Shown here: in pieces, positions 42,916 through 49,927 of the stretch | Position numbering within the stretch: position 1 is the stretch's first letter | Layout of the letters: each line of letters starts with the position of its first letter | Assembly (NCBI GenBank): GCA_947627935.1 | Contig: CANQXY010000009.1 | Location: 1-49,927, forward strand | Direction of reading: 5' to 3' | Source: an uncultured Clostridia bacterium | GTDB taxonomy: Bacteria > Bacillota > Clostridia > TANB77 > CAG-508 | DNA length: 49,927 nt | Position numbers and translations under genes: made by a program | Notes under the pieces: generated by a model | What the model was told of the DNA's origin: nothing | What the model saw: the letters and a program-made list of their open reading frames with translations, nothing else | The model's database searches: none

Positions 42916-43185
42916 ATGGCAACAAACAACGATATATGGGATTCTCTTCGGTATTTATTAAAGAATAATTTTCCTAATGATTCAAAAGAAGATTTAGAAA
43001 AAAGATTTAATTCTTTATATAATTATCCGGAGGATTGGTATGGTAAAGAAATTGAACTTTATGTACCACAATTTCGTGGAATTATTCTTCGAATAGGAAT
43101 TCATTGTAAAGGAACAAATAAGTTTTCTTATTTTTCTACAGCTGCCGAACATGAATTAGATGAAGTTTTAAGCCTTGATGAGTAA
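42916..43185 (+). CDS. Hypothetical small protein (89 aa)
   Basis: Acidic cytoplasmic protein with no recognised domain. The N-terminal third looks helical (WDSLRYLLKNNF, SKEDLEKRFNSL). A strand-rich part follows (EIELYVPQFRGIILRIGIHC), then an acidic tail (ELDEVLSLDE). AAGGAGGG precedes the ATG, and a consensus promoter and strong terminator frame it. Its arginine codons include CGG, CGT and CGA, rare in neighbouring genes but shared with the DapB-like gene, hinting at a different origin. Confidence 0.7.
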   Translation: MATNNDIWDSLRYLLKNNFPNDSKEDLEKRFNSLYNYPEDWYGKEIELYVPQFRGIILRIGIHCKGTNKFSYFSTAAEHELDEVLSLDE

Positions 43186-43192
43186 CCTCAGT

Positions 43193-43220
43193 GGATGGTA
43201 TTAATTTACCATCCCTTTTT
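43193..43220 (+). terminator. Terminator of the 89-aa gene
   Basis: GGATGGTA and TACCATCC pair around TTAATT, followed by CTTTTTATTTT. Confidence 0.85.
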
Positions 43221-43281
43221 ATTTTATATTATTATATATTATAATAATTATCAATTTTTACTTTATATCATATAAAAAAAT

Positions 43282-43314
43282 TAAGAAGGTATCATAAAAA
43301 TACGAACCTTCTTA
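43282..43314 (-). terminator. Terminator of the pyrimidine operon
   Basis: TAAGAAGGT pairs with ACCTTCTTA around a 15-base loop; AATTTTTTTA follows on the minus strand. It lies just beyond the pyrD stop. Confidence 0.75.
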
Positions 43315-43321
43315 TAAATTT

Positions 43322-44230
43322 TTAATTCATTTGAACTTTACCTATTATATCATTTACATCATCAATATTATATTTTTTCATATAGTCTTCTATACCAAGT
43401 ACAGTTTTAACACTTGTATATGGATCTACAAAATTTCCAGCACCTATTGATACTGCTGTTGCTCCTGCAAGCATAAATTCTACTGCATCATCTCCATTTA
43501 TGATTCCACCCATACCAAGTATTGGAATATTAACAGCTTGTGCAACTTGATATACCATTCTTACTGCAACTGGTTTTATTGCTGGTCCTGAAAGTCCTCC
43601 TGTATTATTTGCTAAAATTGGCTTCTTTTTATCTATGTCTATTTTCATTCCTAATAAAGTATTAATTAATGATACTCCATCTGCCCCTGCATCTTCTACT
43701 GCTTTTGCAATTGAAGCAATATCAGTTACATTTGGAGTTAATTTTACAATTAAAGGTTTGTCTAATACTTTTCTTACTTCACTTGTAACTTGCTTTACAC
43801 CTTCGTATGTATTTCCAAATGCCATACATCCTGCCTTTACATTAGGACAAGATAAATTTAATTCTACTCCATCAATATCTAGTGTATTTAATATTTTACA
43901 TAGTTCTACATATTCATCTATTGAACTTCCACATGCATTTACAATTATTGCTGTATCAAATTTTCTAAGCCAAGGTAGGTCATATTCTGCAAAATATTCA
44001 ACTCCTGGATTTTGAAGTCCTATACTATTTAACATACCACTAGCTGTTTCACATATTCTTGGAGCTTTATTTCCACTTCTTGGTTTTAAAGATGTTCCTT
44101 TTGTTATAATTCCACCTAATTTACTTAAATCAAAAAATTCGTTATATTCTCTTCCATATCCAAATGTACCTGAAGCTACAGTTACTGGATTTTTCATTTT
44201 AATTCCTGCTAAATTTACTTGTGTATTCAT
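43322..44230 (-). CDS. pyrD: Dihydroorotate dehydrogenase B, catalytic subunit
   Basis: FMN enzyme that oxidises dihydroorotate to orotate. Class 1B is indicated by the active-site Cys in NLSCPNVKAGCMAFG, the N-terminal NPVTVASGTFGYG, INTLLGMKI, the FMN loops NNTGGLSGPAIKP and GMGGIINGDDAVEFMLAGA, and the adjacent pyrK. With PyrK it forms an NAD-linked heterotetramer. Length 302 aa is normal. The ATG shares one base with the pyrK stop (TAATG), so translation is coupled. Confidence 0.97.
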   Translation of the reverse strand: MNTQVNLAGIKMKNPVTVASGTFGYGREYNEFFDLSKLGGIITKGTSLKPRSGNKAPRICETASGMLNSIGLQNPGVEYFAEYDLPWLRKFDTAIIVNACGSSIDEYVELCKILNTLDIDGVELNLSCPNVKAGCMAFGNTYEGVKQVTSEVRKVLDKPLIVKLTPNVTDIASIAKAVEDAGADGVSLINTLLGMKIDIDKKKPILANNTGGLSGPAIKPVAVRMVYQVAQAVNIPILGMGGIINGDDAVEFMLAGATAVSIGAGNFVDPYTSVKTVLGIEDYMKKYNIDDVNDIIGKVQMN

Positions 44231-45021
44231 TAAATTTCTACCTCCTTTGCCTCAAATACTGGACCTGCTTTACAAACATGCATATATTCAGGTGCATCTT
44301 TTGGACTATTTGCAGTTTTAACAGCACAACCTAGACATGCTCCTAATCCACATCCCATTCTTTCTTCTAATGATATTTGACATGGTATATCTTTTTCTAT
44401 TGCAAAACTTCTTACAGCTTTAAGCATTGGCAAAGGTCCACATGCATATATTGCATCTATCTTTCCTTCTTCTACATCTTTTTTTAGGAAATCAATTGCA
44501 AAACCTTTTTCAGAATATGTTCCATCATCTGTTGTAAGAATAAATTTGTTTGAAACTGCTTTAAATTCTTCTTCTAGAAGTACAAAATTTTTATTTCTAA
44601 ATCCTAGATATATATTTACATTCTTACCATCTTTTTTAGCATTTTTAGATAATTCATATAATGGAAATACTCCTATTCCTCCACCTATAACTGCTATATT
44701 TTGATAATTTTCATAATCAAAAGTTCCATATCCTAAAGGTCCAATAATATCTATTAAATCTCCTTCTTCTTTTTTAGATAAAATCTCTGTTCCTTTTCCT
44801 TTTACCTGGAATATAAATTCTAAAATTCCTTTTTCTTTATCTAAATTATAAATACTAATAGGTCTTCTTAAAAAAGGTTCAATATTTTCAGATACTCTTA
44901 TTTCAATAAAATTTCCCTGTTTAGATGTATTTACTATTTTAGGTGCTTCTACACTAAATTTAAAAATATCTTCTTTTAATTTTTCTTTTTTTACTAATTT
45001 AGCAAGTAACATTTTTGGCAT
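44230..45021 (-). CDS. pyrK: Dihydroorotate dehydrogenase B, electron-transfer subunit
   Basis: Carries FAD and a [2Fe-2S] cluster and passes electrons from PyrD to NAD+. The FAD-binding RRPISIYN (about 52-59), the NAD-site GGGIGVFPLY and YACGPLPML, and the cluster ligands in CGLGACLGCAVK plus the later HVCKAGP are visible. Length 263 aa is normal. It follows pyrF by 16 bases. Confidence 0.96.
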   Translation of the reverse strand: MPKMLLAKLVKKEKLKEDIFKFSVEAPKIVNTSKQGNFIEIRVSENIEPFLRRPISIYNLDKEKGILEFIFQVKGKGTEILSKKEEGDLIDIIGPLGYGTFDYENYQNIAVIGGGIGVFPLYELSKNAKKDGKNVNIYLGFRNKNFVLLEEEFKAVSNKFILTTDDGTYSEKGFAIDFLKKDVEEGKIDAIYACGPLPMLKAVRSFAIEKDIPCQISLEERMGCGLGACLGCAVKTANSPKDAPEYMHVCKAGPVFEAKEVEI

Positions 45022-45037
45022 ATTAATTTCCTCCTTA

Positions 45038-45961
45038 TTATTTTATAGCTTCATTTAATTCATCTCTCATACGAATAGCTTCTAATCTTGTAGCATTAGC
45101 ATAGTTTTCTTCTTTTACTTTATCTTTCCACTTATCTGATTTATATGCACACATTAAACTTCTTGATGCATTTATAATTCCTCCAATTCCATTTTTGTCA
45201 AATCCTAATGCAATATCTTCTGCTTTTCCACCTTGTGCTCCATAACCTGGAATTAAGAAAAATGTATGTGGAGCAGTTTCCCTTATTTGTTTTAATTGTT
45301 CTGGATATGTAGCACCAACTACTGCTGCTATACTACTATATCCATATTTTCCAACTAAATCTTCTCCCCAGTTTTCCACAAGTTTTGCAACTTTTGTGTA
45401 TATTTCTTCTCCATTTTCTAGTTTTAAGTCTTGTAAATCACCTGAAGATGGATTAGATGTCTTTACTAATATAAAAGCTCCTTTATCATATTTTTTACAA
45501 TCATCTATAAATGGTTTTATACTATCTATTCCCATATATGGATTTAATGTTACAAAATCAACATCATATATAGCTTCTTCATTTTCTCCTATAGGAGTTT
45601 TTCCTAAAAATGCATTTGAATATCCTGCTGCAGTAGAACCTATATCTCCTCTTTTTATATCTGCAATTACAATCATTCCTTTTTCTTTTGCATATCTACA
45701 AGTTTCTTTAAATGCTTCCATACCTGGAATTCCGAACATTTCATAAAATGCAATTTGTGGTTTTACAGCTGGAATAATGTCATATGTACTATCAATTAAT
45801 GATTTATTATATTCTAATATAGCTTTACAAACTTCATCTAGAGTTTGTCCATATTTTTGTCTAACACAGTTTGGTAACATATCATATCTTGGGTCTAATC
45901 CCATAACTGTTGGATTATTTGTTTCTTTTATTCTTTCTATTAATCTATCAATTGCTTTCAT
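45038..45961 (-). CDS. pyrF: Orotidine-5'-phosphate decarboxylase (long type)
   Basis: Last step to UMP. It belongs to the longer PyrF subfamily of about 270-310 aa: FDPRYD-like MGLDPRYDMLP at about 19-29, the catalytic Lys pair region VIADIKRGDIGST (about 97-109), then FILVKTSNPSSGD, FLIPGYGAQGG and GIINASRSLMCAY. 307 aa. Its first 14 bases overlap the end of the MazG-like gene. Confidence 0.96.
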   Translation of the reverse strand: MKAIDRLIERIKETNNPTVMGLDPRYDMLPNCVRQKYGQTLDEVCKAILEYNKSLIDSTYDIIPAVKPQIAFYEMFGIPGMEAFKETCRYAKEKGMIVIADIKRGDIGSTAAGYSNAFLGKTPIGENEEAIYDVDFVTLNPYMGIDSIKPFIDDCKKYDKGAFILVKTSNPSSGDLQDLKLENGEEIYTKVAKLVENWGEDLVGKYGYSSIAAVVGATYPEQLKQIRETAPHTFFLIPGYGAQGGKAEDIALGFDKNGIGGIINASRSLMCAYKSDKWKDKVKEENYANATRLEAIRMRDELNEAIK

Positions 45962-46274
45962 TTATTTTCTCCTCTTTTTCTAAAAATATTTTTTTATCAA
46001 ATCCACCTCTTTTGGATTTTTTTTCGTTTTTTATTTTTAAAATTTCTTCTTCTGATACTTTCTTAAATTTTAAAATACTTTCTATTACTTCTAAAATGTC
46101 AGCTATTTCTTCGACTTCTTCTGATTCTATATATTCTTTTACTTCTTCTAGTAATTTTTTATTTAACTGTTCATTATATTCTTTTTCATCTAAATATCTT
46201 ATATATGCTTTGCTCCCATCCTGTTCTATTATATCAGGTATTTTATCTCTTACTAATTTATTATATATTTTCAT
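45948..46274 (-). CDS. MazG-like nucleotide pyrophosphohydrolase (108 aa)
   Basis: Small all-alpha NTP-PPase of the phosphoribosyl-ATP pyrophosphohydrolase/MazG superfamily. It opens with the typical YNKLVRDKIPDII and carries the metal-binding KLLEEVKEY...EEIADILEVI pattern (ExxE then ExxD). It probably cleaves a non-canonical or excess nucleotide. Its place inside the pyr operon suggests house-cleaning of pyrimidine nucleotides, an inference. The C-terminus is Lys/Glu-rich. No strong ribosome site is seen; coupling to the upstream gene is likely. Confidence 0.85.
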   Translation of the reverse strand: MKIYNKLVRDKIPDIIEQDGSKAYIRYLDEKEYNEQLNKKLLEEVKEYIESEEVEEIADILEVIESILKFKKVSEEEILKIKNEKKSKRGGFDKKIFLEKEEKINESN

Positions 46275-46276
46275 AT

Positions 46277-46630
46277 TTATTTAATACACTTCCATTCATT
46301 TTCTTTAAAACCTAATAAAACTTTATTCTTTGTAATTAATACTGGTCTTTTTACTAACATACCATCAGATGAAAGTAAATTTATTTTTTCTTCATCTGAC
46401 ATAAGATTTAATTTTTCTTTTAAATTTAGTTCTTTATATTTTAGTCCACTCGTATTAAAAAACTTTTTTATTTCATAACCACTATCTTTAATCCATTTTT
46501 TTAATTCTTCTTTTGTAGGTTTATCTTCTACTATATTTCTACTCTTAAAATTAATATTATTATCTTCTAGCCATTTTTTAGCTTTTTTACAAGTAGAACA
46601 TTTTGGATATTGAATAAATAAATTTTCCAT
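46277..46630 (-). CDS. ArsC/Spx-family thioredoxin-fold protein (117 aa)
   Basis: Thioredoxin-like fold with an N-terminal CSTC motif (YPKCSTCKKAKKWL, about 8-21), followed by the family phrases LKKWIKDSG, FFNTSGLKYKEL, DGMLVKRPVLI and VLLGFKENEW. The RPVLI loop is the conserved cis-Pro and Arg region of arsenate reductase-like proteins such as YffB. True arsenate reduction, a glutathione-independent redox role or Spx-like regulation cannot be told apart. It sits between pyrC and the MazG-like gene. Confidence 0.87.
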   Translation of the reverse strand: MENLFIQYPKCSTCKKAKKWLEDNNINFKSRNIVEDKPTKEELKKWIKDSGYEIKKFFNTSGLKYKELNLKEKLNLMSDEEKINLLSSDGMLVKRPVLITKNKVLLGFKENEWKCIK

Positions 46631-46643
46631 TTAAGATTCCTTT

Positions 46644-47918
46644 CTAATCTTCATATACAATATTTCCATCTACTATTGTATACTTATTTTTTCCTTTTAA
46701 TTTTTTACCAATAAATGGACTGTTTTTTGATTTTGAAACAACCATTTCTTTTGTGTAAACATATTCTTTATTTGGATCTATTATTGTTATATCTGCTGTT
46801 TTTCCTTCTTCTATTGTTCCTTTATCGTCTAATCCTAATAATATAGATGGATTATATGATGTTAATCTAACTACATCTAAATATGTTAGATGTCCTGGCT
46901 CTACTAAATTCATTATAATTGCAGGTACAACTGTTTCAAATCCAATTATTCCATTTGGTGCTTGTGCTAATCCTTTATTTTTTTCTTCTTCTGCATGTGG
47001 AGCATGATCTGTTATAATACAATCTATTGTTCCATCTTTTAGTCCTTCAATTATTGCTTGTCTATCTTTTTCTTCTCTTAGTGGAGGATTCATTTTTGCA
47101 TTTACTCCAGAATTTAAAACTTCATCTACTGTAAATGTAAAATAATGAGGACATGTTTCACAAGTAATTTTAACTCCTCTTTCTTTTGCATCTCTTATCA
47201 TATTTACACTTGTTTTTGTACTTATATGACATATATGTGCTCTTACATTATTTGTTTCAGATATTACTATTTCTCTTGCTGCCATTATTTCCTCAGCCTC
47301 TGGTAGAACTCCTTCTACGCCTAATTTATCTGCTACTTCTCCAGCATTTATAGCTCCAGCTGATACTGATTTTTCTTCACAGTGTGATGCAACAAATGTA
47401 TTTAATTTATCAGCTTCAATTATTGCCTGTCTCATAAATCTAGAATTTACTACAGGCATCCCATCATCTGAAAATGCTATAGCCCCTGCTTTTTTTAATT
47501 CTTCAAAATTAACAAGTTCTTCTCCTTTTTCTCCTTTTGTTACAGATGCATATGGAAATATCTTACACAAATTAACTCTTTTTGCTTCATTAATAATTCT
47601 TTCTAGAACTTCTACATTATCAGGAGTAGGCTTTGTATTTGGCATAGGGCAAATTGCTGTATATCCACCACAAACAGCACTTTTTGATCCTGTTTCTATA
47701 GTTTCCTTATGTTCAAATCCTGGCTCTCTTAAATGACAATGCATATCTATCATTCCAGGCATAACTACTAAATTAGTACAATCAATTATTTTGTCTGCAT
47801 CATCACTAATATTTTTTGCAACTTTTTTAATTTTATCTCCTTCTATTAATATATCCATGTTTTCCTCTATATTATTTTTGTAATCAACTACTAGTCCATT
47901 TTTTAGCAAAGTCTTCAT
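46644..47918 (-). CDS. pyrC: Dihydroorotase
   Basis: Zinc amidohydrolase that closes carbamoyl aspartate to dihydroorotate. Class I motifs: the metal site DMHCHLREPGFEHKE (about 57-71), ASHCEE, ICHIST, the DHAPH loop with the catalytic Asp (IITDHAPHAEEEK), and the C-terminal ITIIDP. The ATG at 47918 is chosen because AAGGAGG lies just upstream; an in-frame ATG twelve codons earlier has no site. 424 aa. It is the first gene of the pyr operon with its own promoter. Confidence 0.96.
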   Translation of the reverse strand: MKTLLKNGLVVDYKNNIEENMDILIEGDKIKKVAKNISDDADKIIDCTNLVVMPGMIDMHCHLREPGFEHKETIETGSKSAVCGGYTAICPMPNTKPTPDNVEVLERIINEAKRVNLCKIFPYASVTKGEKGEELVNFEELKKAGAIAFSDDGMPVVNSRFMRQAIIEADKLNTFVASHCEEKSVSAGAINAGEVADKLGVEGVLPEAEEIMAAREIVISETNNVRAHICHISTKTSVNMIRDAKERGVKITCETCPHYFTFTVDEVLNSGVNAKMNPPLREEKDRQAIIEGLKDGTIDCIITDHAPHAEEEKNKGLAQAPNGIIGFETVVPAIIMNLVEPGHLTYLDVVRLTSYNPSILLGLDDKGTIEEGKTADITIIDPNKEYVYTKEMVVSKSKNSPFIGKKLKGKNKYTIVDGNIVYED

Positions 47919-47944
47919 ATAAAAATCCTCCTTAATTTTTTTAT

Positions 47945-47973
47945 ATATTATCATTTTTAAATATTGTTTTCAA
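47945..47973 (-). promoter_or_regulatory. pyrC operon promoter
   Basis: Minus strand TTGAAA, 17-base spacer, TAATAT. The leader to the ATG is short and has no attenuator-like structure. Confidence 0.6.
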
Positions 47974-47982
47974 GATACTTTA

Positions 47983-48011
47983 TTGACATTTTTCTCTTTT
48001 TAATTTAAGAT
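47983..48011 (+). promoter_or_regulatory. pyrE promoter
   Basis: TTGACA, 17-base spacer, TAAGAT. A second -10-like TATAAT lies at 48015-48020. It is divergent from the pyrC promoter with only about ten bases between the -35 elements, so one regulator could act on both. Confidence 0.55.
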
Positions 48012-48041
48012 TACTATAATATTATTTTAGGAGGAATTAGG

Positions 48042-48899
48042 ATGTCTGATATAATGTCATATTTATTTGAAACAAATGCAGTAAGATTTTGTCCAGAAAA
48101 CAAACCATTTTGGTATACATCTGGTAAAATAGGTCCATATTTTATTAATACACACTTTGTATATGGAAGTGAAGAAGAAGCAACTTCTTTATTAAAATTT
48201 ATTGATGAAGCTTTAAGTGATAAACTTACTTTACCAAAAAAAGTTTTTGAAAAAACTTTAAATCAATATAAAACAAATTCAATATATAAAGATGTTATAG
48301 ATTCTATGATATCTTATATAAAAGACAATATTGATATTTCAGAAATTGATTACATCTCTGGTGGAGAAAGAAGAGATTGGTTTTTCTCTAACACTATAGC
48401 TCATCTTTTAAACAAACCACATATATCTATATATAAAGATTTAAATACAGTTGTAAGTGATAGCAATTTTGAAAATACAGAAAAAGTTTTTGACTTATCT
48501 GGTAAAAAAGTTTTACATATCGCTGATTTAATAACTATAGCATCAAGTTATATTCGTGCTTGGATTCCAGCAATAAAAAATTTAAATGCTAATATTTGTT
48601 GGTCTTGTGTTGTTGTAGATAGAATGCAAGGTGGACAAGAAAAATTAGCACAAGAAGGTGTTAAATCTTTATCTTTAGTTAATATTGACAAAAATTTATT
48701 TGAAAAAGCTTTAAATATGAATATAATTAATAAGTCTCAATTTGATATGTTAAATAAATTTTTTGAAAATCCTGATGAAACTATGAAACAATTTTTAATT
48801 GAACATCCCGAATTTTTAGAAAATGCATTAAATTCAGATGAAAAGACTAAAGGAAGAGCTAAACTTCTTATTGATGGTAATTTATATGGAATAAAATAA
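48042..48899 (+). CDS. pyrE: Orotate phosphoribosyltransferase-like protein (285 aa)
   Basis: Expected to join orotate and PRPP to give OMP. The N-terminus KPFWYTSGKIGPYFINTHFV is close to the orotate-binding start of this family (about 20-39). The protein has extra segments compared with the usual 200-220 aa and ends in a 60-residue helical part. The PRPP loop reads HIADLITIASSY (about 164-175), where typical enzymes have two acidic residues (xEDVxTTGxS). Here the first is Ala and the Gly is missing. Position opposite the pyr operon supports the role, but catalysis may be altered. AGGAGG precedes the ATG. Confidence 0.75.
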   Translation: MSDIMSYLFETNAVRFCPENKPFWYTSGKIGPYFINTHFVYGSEEEATSLLKFIDEALSDKLTLPKKVFEKTLNQYKTNSIYKDVIDSMISYIKDNIDISEIDYISGGERRDWFFSNTIAHLLNKPHISIYKDLNTVVSDSNFENTEKVFDLSGKKVLHIADLITIASSYIRAWIPAIKNLNANICWSCVVVDRMQGGQEKLAQEGVKSLSLVNIDKNLFEKALNMNIINKSQFDMLNKFFENPDETMKQFLIEHPEFLENALNSDEKTKGRAKLLIDGNLYGIK

Positions 48900-48902
48900 A
48901 GA

Positions 48903-48933
48903 AAATATTCACCAGTAAAACTGGTGAATATTT
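48903..48933. terminator. Strong bidirectional terminator
   Basis: AAATATTCACCAGT pairs exactly with ACTGGTGAATATTT around AAA, followed by TTTATTTTT. It serves pyrE and the convergent regulator gene. Confidence 0.9.
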
Positions 48934-48945
48934 TTTATTTTTAAT

Positions 48946-49686
48946 TTATTTTGAAGCTATATAATATCCAACACCTCTTTTAGTTATCAATATTTTAGGC
49001 ATTGAAGTATCTTTTTCTATTTTTTCTCTGATTCTTCTTACTGTTACATCCACTGTTCTAATATCTCCATAATATTCATAACCCCAAACTTTTTCTAATA
49101 AAAGTTCTCTTGTTACAACTTGGCTTGGTTGCATTGCTAAGAATTTTAAAACTTCAAATTCTCTTAAAGTTAAATCAATCACTTCTCCTCTAACTTTAAC
49201 TTCAAATTTATCTAAATCTAATTCTAAATCTCCAACAACTATTTTATTATTTTTATTATCAGAACTTGATTCTTCTTTATCCATAGGAGGATTCATATTA
49301 GCTTCTACTTTTCTTAAATTTGCTTTTATTCTTGCCATCAATTCTCTAACACTAAATGGTTTAGTTACATAGTCATCTGCACCTAATTCTAGTCCTAATA
49401 TTTTATCTATTTCTTCATCTTTAGCAGTTAGCATTAGTATTGGTACATTTAATGAATTTCTTATCTTTTTACAAACAGTTAAACCATCTAACTTAGGAAG
49501 CATTATGTCTAACAAAATTAAATCTGGTTTTTTATCTAGAGCTATCTCCACAGCTGTAATTCCATCATTTGCCTCTAAAGTATTATATCCTTCTTTTTGT
49601 AAATTATATACTAATATATCTACTATTGGTTTTTCGTCATCTACTATTAAGATTGTTTTTGCTGATCTATCTAAATCTTCTTCCAC
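48946..49686 (-). CDS. OmpR/PhoB-family response regulator, WalR-like
   Basis: 246 residues from a GTG start (GGAAGGGG upstream). The receiver domain has the acidic pair Asp16/Asp17, the phospho-acceptor Asp60 (LLDIMLPKLDG), MLTAKD and the Lys in VTKPFS. After a polar linker (about 128-148) comes a winged-helix DNA-binding domain with LTLREFEVLKFLA and RTVDVTVRRIREKIE. The protein is close to WalR/PhoP types. No kinase gene follows it. A WalK-like kinase is at 3985-5439. Three direct repeats of the WalR/PhoP target type lie just above its own -10 element, suggesting autoregulation. Confidence 0.9.
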   Translation of the reverse strand: MEEDLDRSAKTILIVDDEKPIVDILVYNLQKEGYNTLEANDGITAVEIALDKKPDLILLDIMLPKLDGLTVCKKIRNSLNVPILMLTAKDEEIDKILGLELGADDYVTKPFSVRELMARIKANLRKVEANMNPPMDKEESSSDNKNNKIVVGDLELDLDKFEVKVRGEVIDLTLREFEVLKFLAMQPSQVVTRELLLEKVWGYEYYGDIRTVDVTVRRIREKIEKDTSMPKILITKRGVGYYIASK

Positions 49687-49748
49687 AAAAATTCCCCTTC
49701 CTATAATTAAGGTTAAATCTATAACATACTTATATCATAAAAAAAATT

Positions 49749-49791
49749 ATTATACAAGATTTTTTTACATTTTTATTACATTTTTATTACA
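49749..49791 (-). promoter_or_regulatory. Regulator promoter with three WalR/PhoP-type boxes
   Basis: On the minus strand, TGTAAT (49786-49791), TGTAAT (49775-49780) and TGTAAA (49764-49769) are each separated by exactly five A residues, then TATAAT (49749-49754) follows. The known WalR consensus is TGTWAH-N5-TGTWAH, and the PhoP box is the same pattern read on the other strand. The boxes occupy the -35 region, as expected for an OmpR-type activator. Confidence 0.75.
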
Positions 49792-49851
49792 TTTTTATTT
49801 TATTATTAATATTCCCTTACTTTTTATATTCTATAACTTATATTTTAAAGC

Positions 49852-49885
49852 AAAAAGAATAGAAGACTAATCTTCTATTCTTTTT
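49852..49885. terminator. Terminator at the right edge
   Basis: A 15-bp stem, AAAAAGAATAGAAGA with TCTTCTATTCTTTTT, loop CTAA. On the minus strand it would end a gene lying beyond the window. Confidence 0.8.
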
Positions 49886-49889
49886 TATT

Positions 49890-49927
49890 TTATAATACAA
49901 ATTTCTTTATTAAGAATATTCCTCCTG
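49890..49927 (-). CDS. Possible C-terminal end of a gene beyond the window
   Basis: Eleven codons, GGIFLIKKFVL then TAA, come just before the terminator. A second frame (stop at 49885-49887) is also open, so the frame is uncertain. A hydrophobic end would fit a membrane protein. Confidence 0.25.
   Translation of the reverse strand, partial: GGIFLIKKFVL

Noticed and set aside
47919..48041. PyrR-type attenuator between pyrC and pyrE
   Set aside because: Both leaders are short and show no terminator/antiterminator pairing.

Overview
The window is AT-rich, Gram-positive DNA. Arginine is mostly AGA, Shine-Dalgarno sequences are strong, and start codons are often TTG or GTG. The PyrK/PyrD-type dihydroorotate dehydrogenase, the holB-ricT gene pair, PASTA-bearing class B penicillin-binding proteins (PBPs) and sortase-anchored surface proteins together point to a low-GC member of the Clostridia, perhaps a spore former. 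The species cannot be told from the sequence. No rRNA, tRNA or CRISPR array was seen.

Layout. 1-430: edge of a probable IS3-family element and a small membrane protein. 505-3154 (minus): lepB-holB-ricT-ferredoxin operon. 3355-3915 (plus): a shortened DapB-like gene. 3985-10230 (minus): second half of a division and cell-wall (dcw) cluster, murE-mraY-ftsW-murG plus a sensor histidine kinase. 10590-28966: an island of about 18.4 kb. 28952-32920 (minus): first half of the dcw cluster, mraZ-rsmH-ftsL-PBP, with an MraZ operator. 33167-42538: an XRE regulator, alpha/beta hydrolase, M15 peptidase, MATE transporter, sortase, rsmA, a second complete PASTA PBP, a TSCPD protein and an Rpn-like nuclease pair. 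42916-48899: an unknown small gene, then the pyrimidine genes pyrC-(ArsC-like)-(MazG-like)-pyrF-pyrK-pyrD with divergent pyrE. 48946-49686: an OmpR-family response regulator with a triple WalR/PhoP-type box upstream.

Main discovery. The island sits inside the class B PBP gene of the dcw cluster. The N-terminal 565 or so codons, including the SxxK, SxN and KTG motifs, lie at 28952-30667. The last transpeptidase helix and one PASTA domain lie 18 kb away at 10303-10605. Both broken ends carry a short CACC/ACACC core (GGTG on the coding strand) in the same codon phase, so precise excision would restore one continuous PBP reading frame.

The island carries no conjugation, replication or phage genes. 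It has three large serine recombinases, one of them frameshifted and two in tandem, each set preceded by a gene for a protein of about 50 residues. The rest is a surface-display kit: a class-B-like sortase; four wall-anchored proteins (beta-helix, cohesin, Big2, and papain-like protease with Big_3-like repeats); and a 1576-residue protein with NPCBM, transglutaminase-like, F5/8C and Ig-like regions ending in a dockerin. The dockerin protein and the sortase-anchored cohesin protein form a two-gene operon, which suggests a minimal cellulosome-like assembly on the wall. An att-like sequence at 20405-20418 and a 21-bp inverted repeat (23579-23599 and 28916-28936) hint at a composite or rearranging structure.

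How the genes work together. The host genes around the island make and process the cell wall: lipid I and II synthesis (mraY, murG), SEDS and PBP polymerisation (ftsW, PBP), septum assembly (ftsL), signal peptidase, sortase, and a WalK-like kinase that may pair with the WalR-like regulator 43 kb away. The island adds its own wall-anchored proteins and anchoring enzyme at the cost of breaking one PBP. The intact paralogue at 38615-40933 may compensate.
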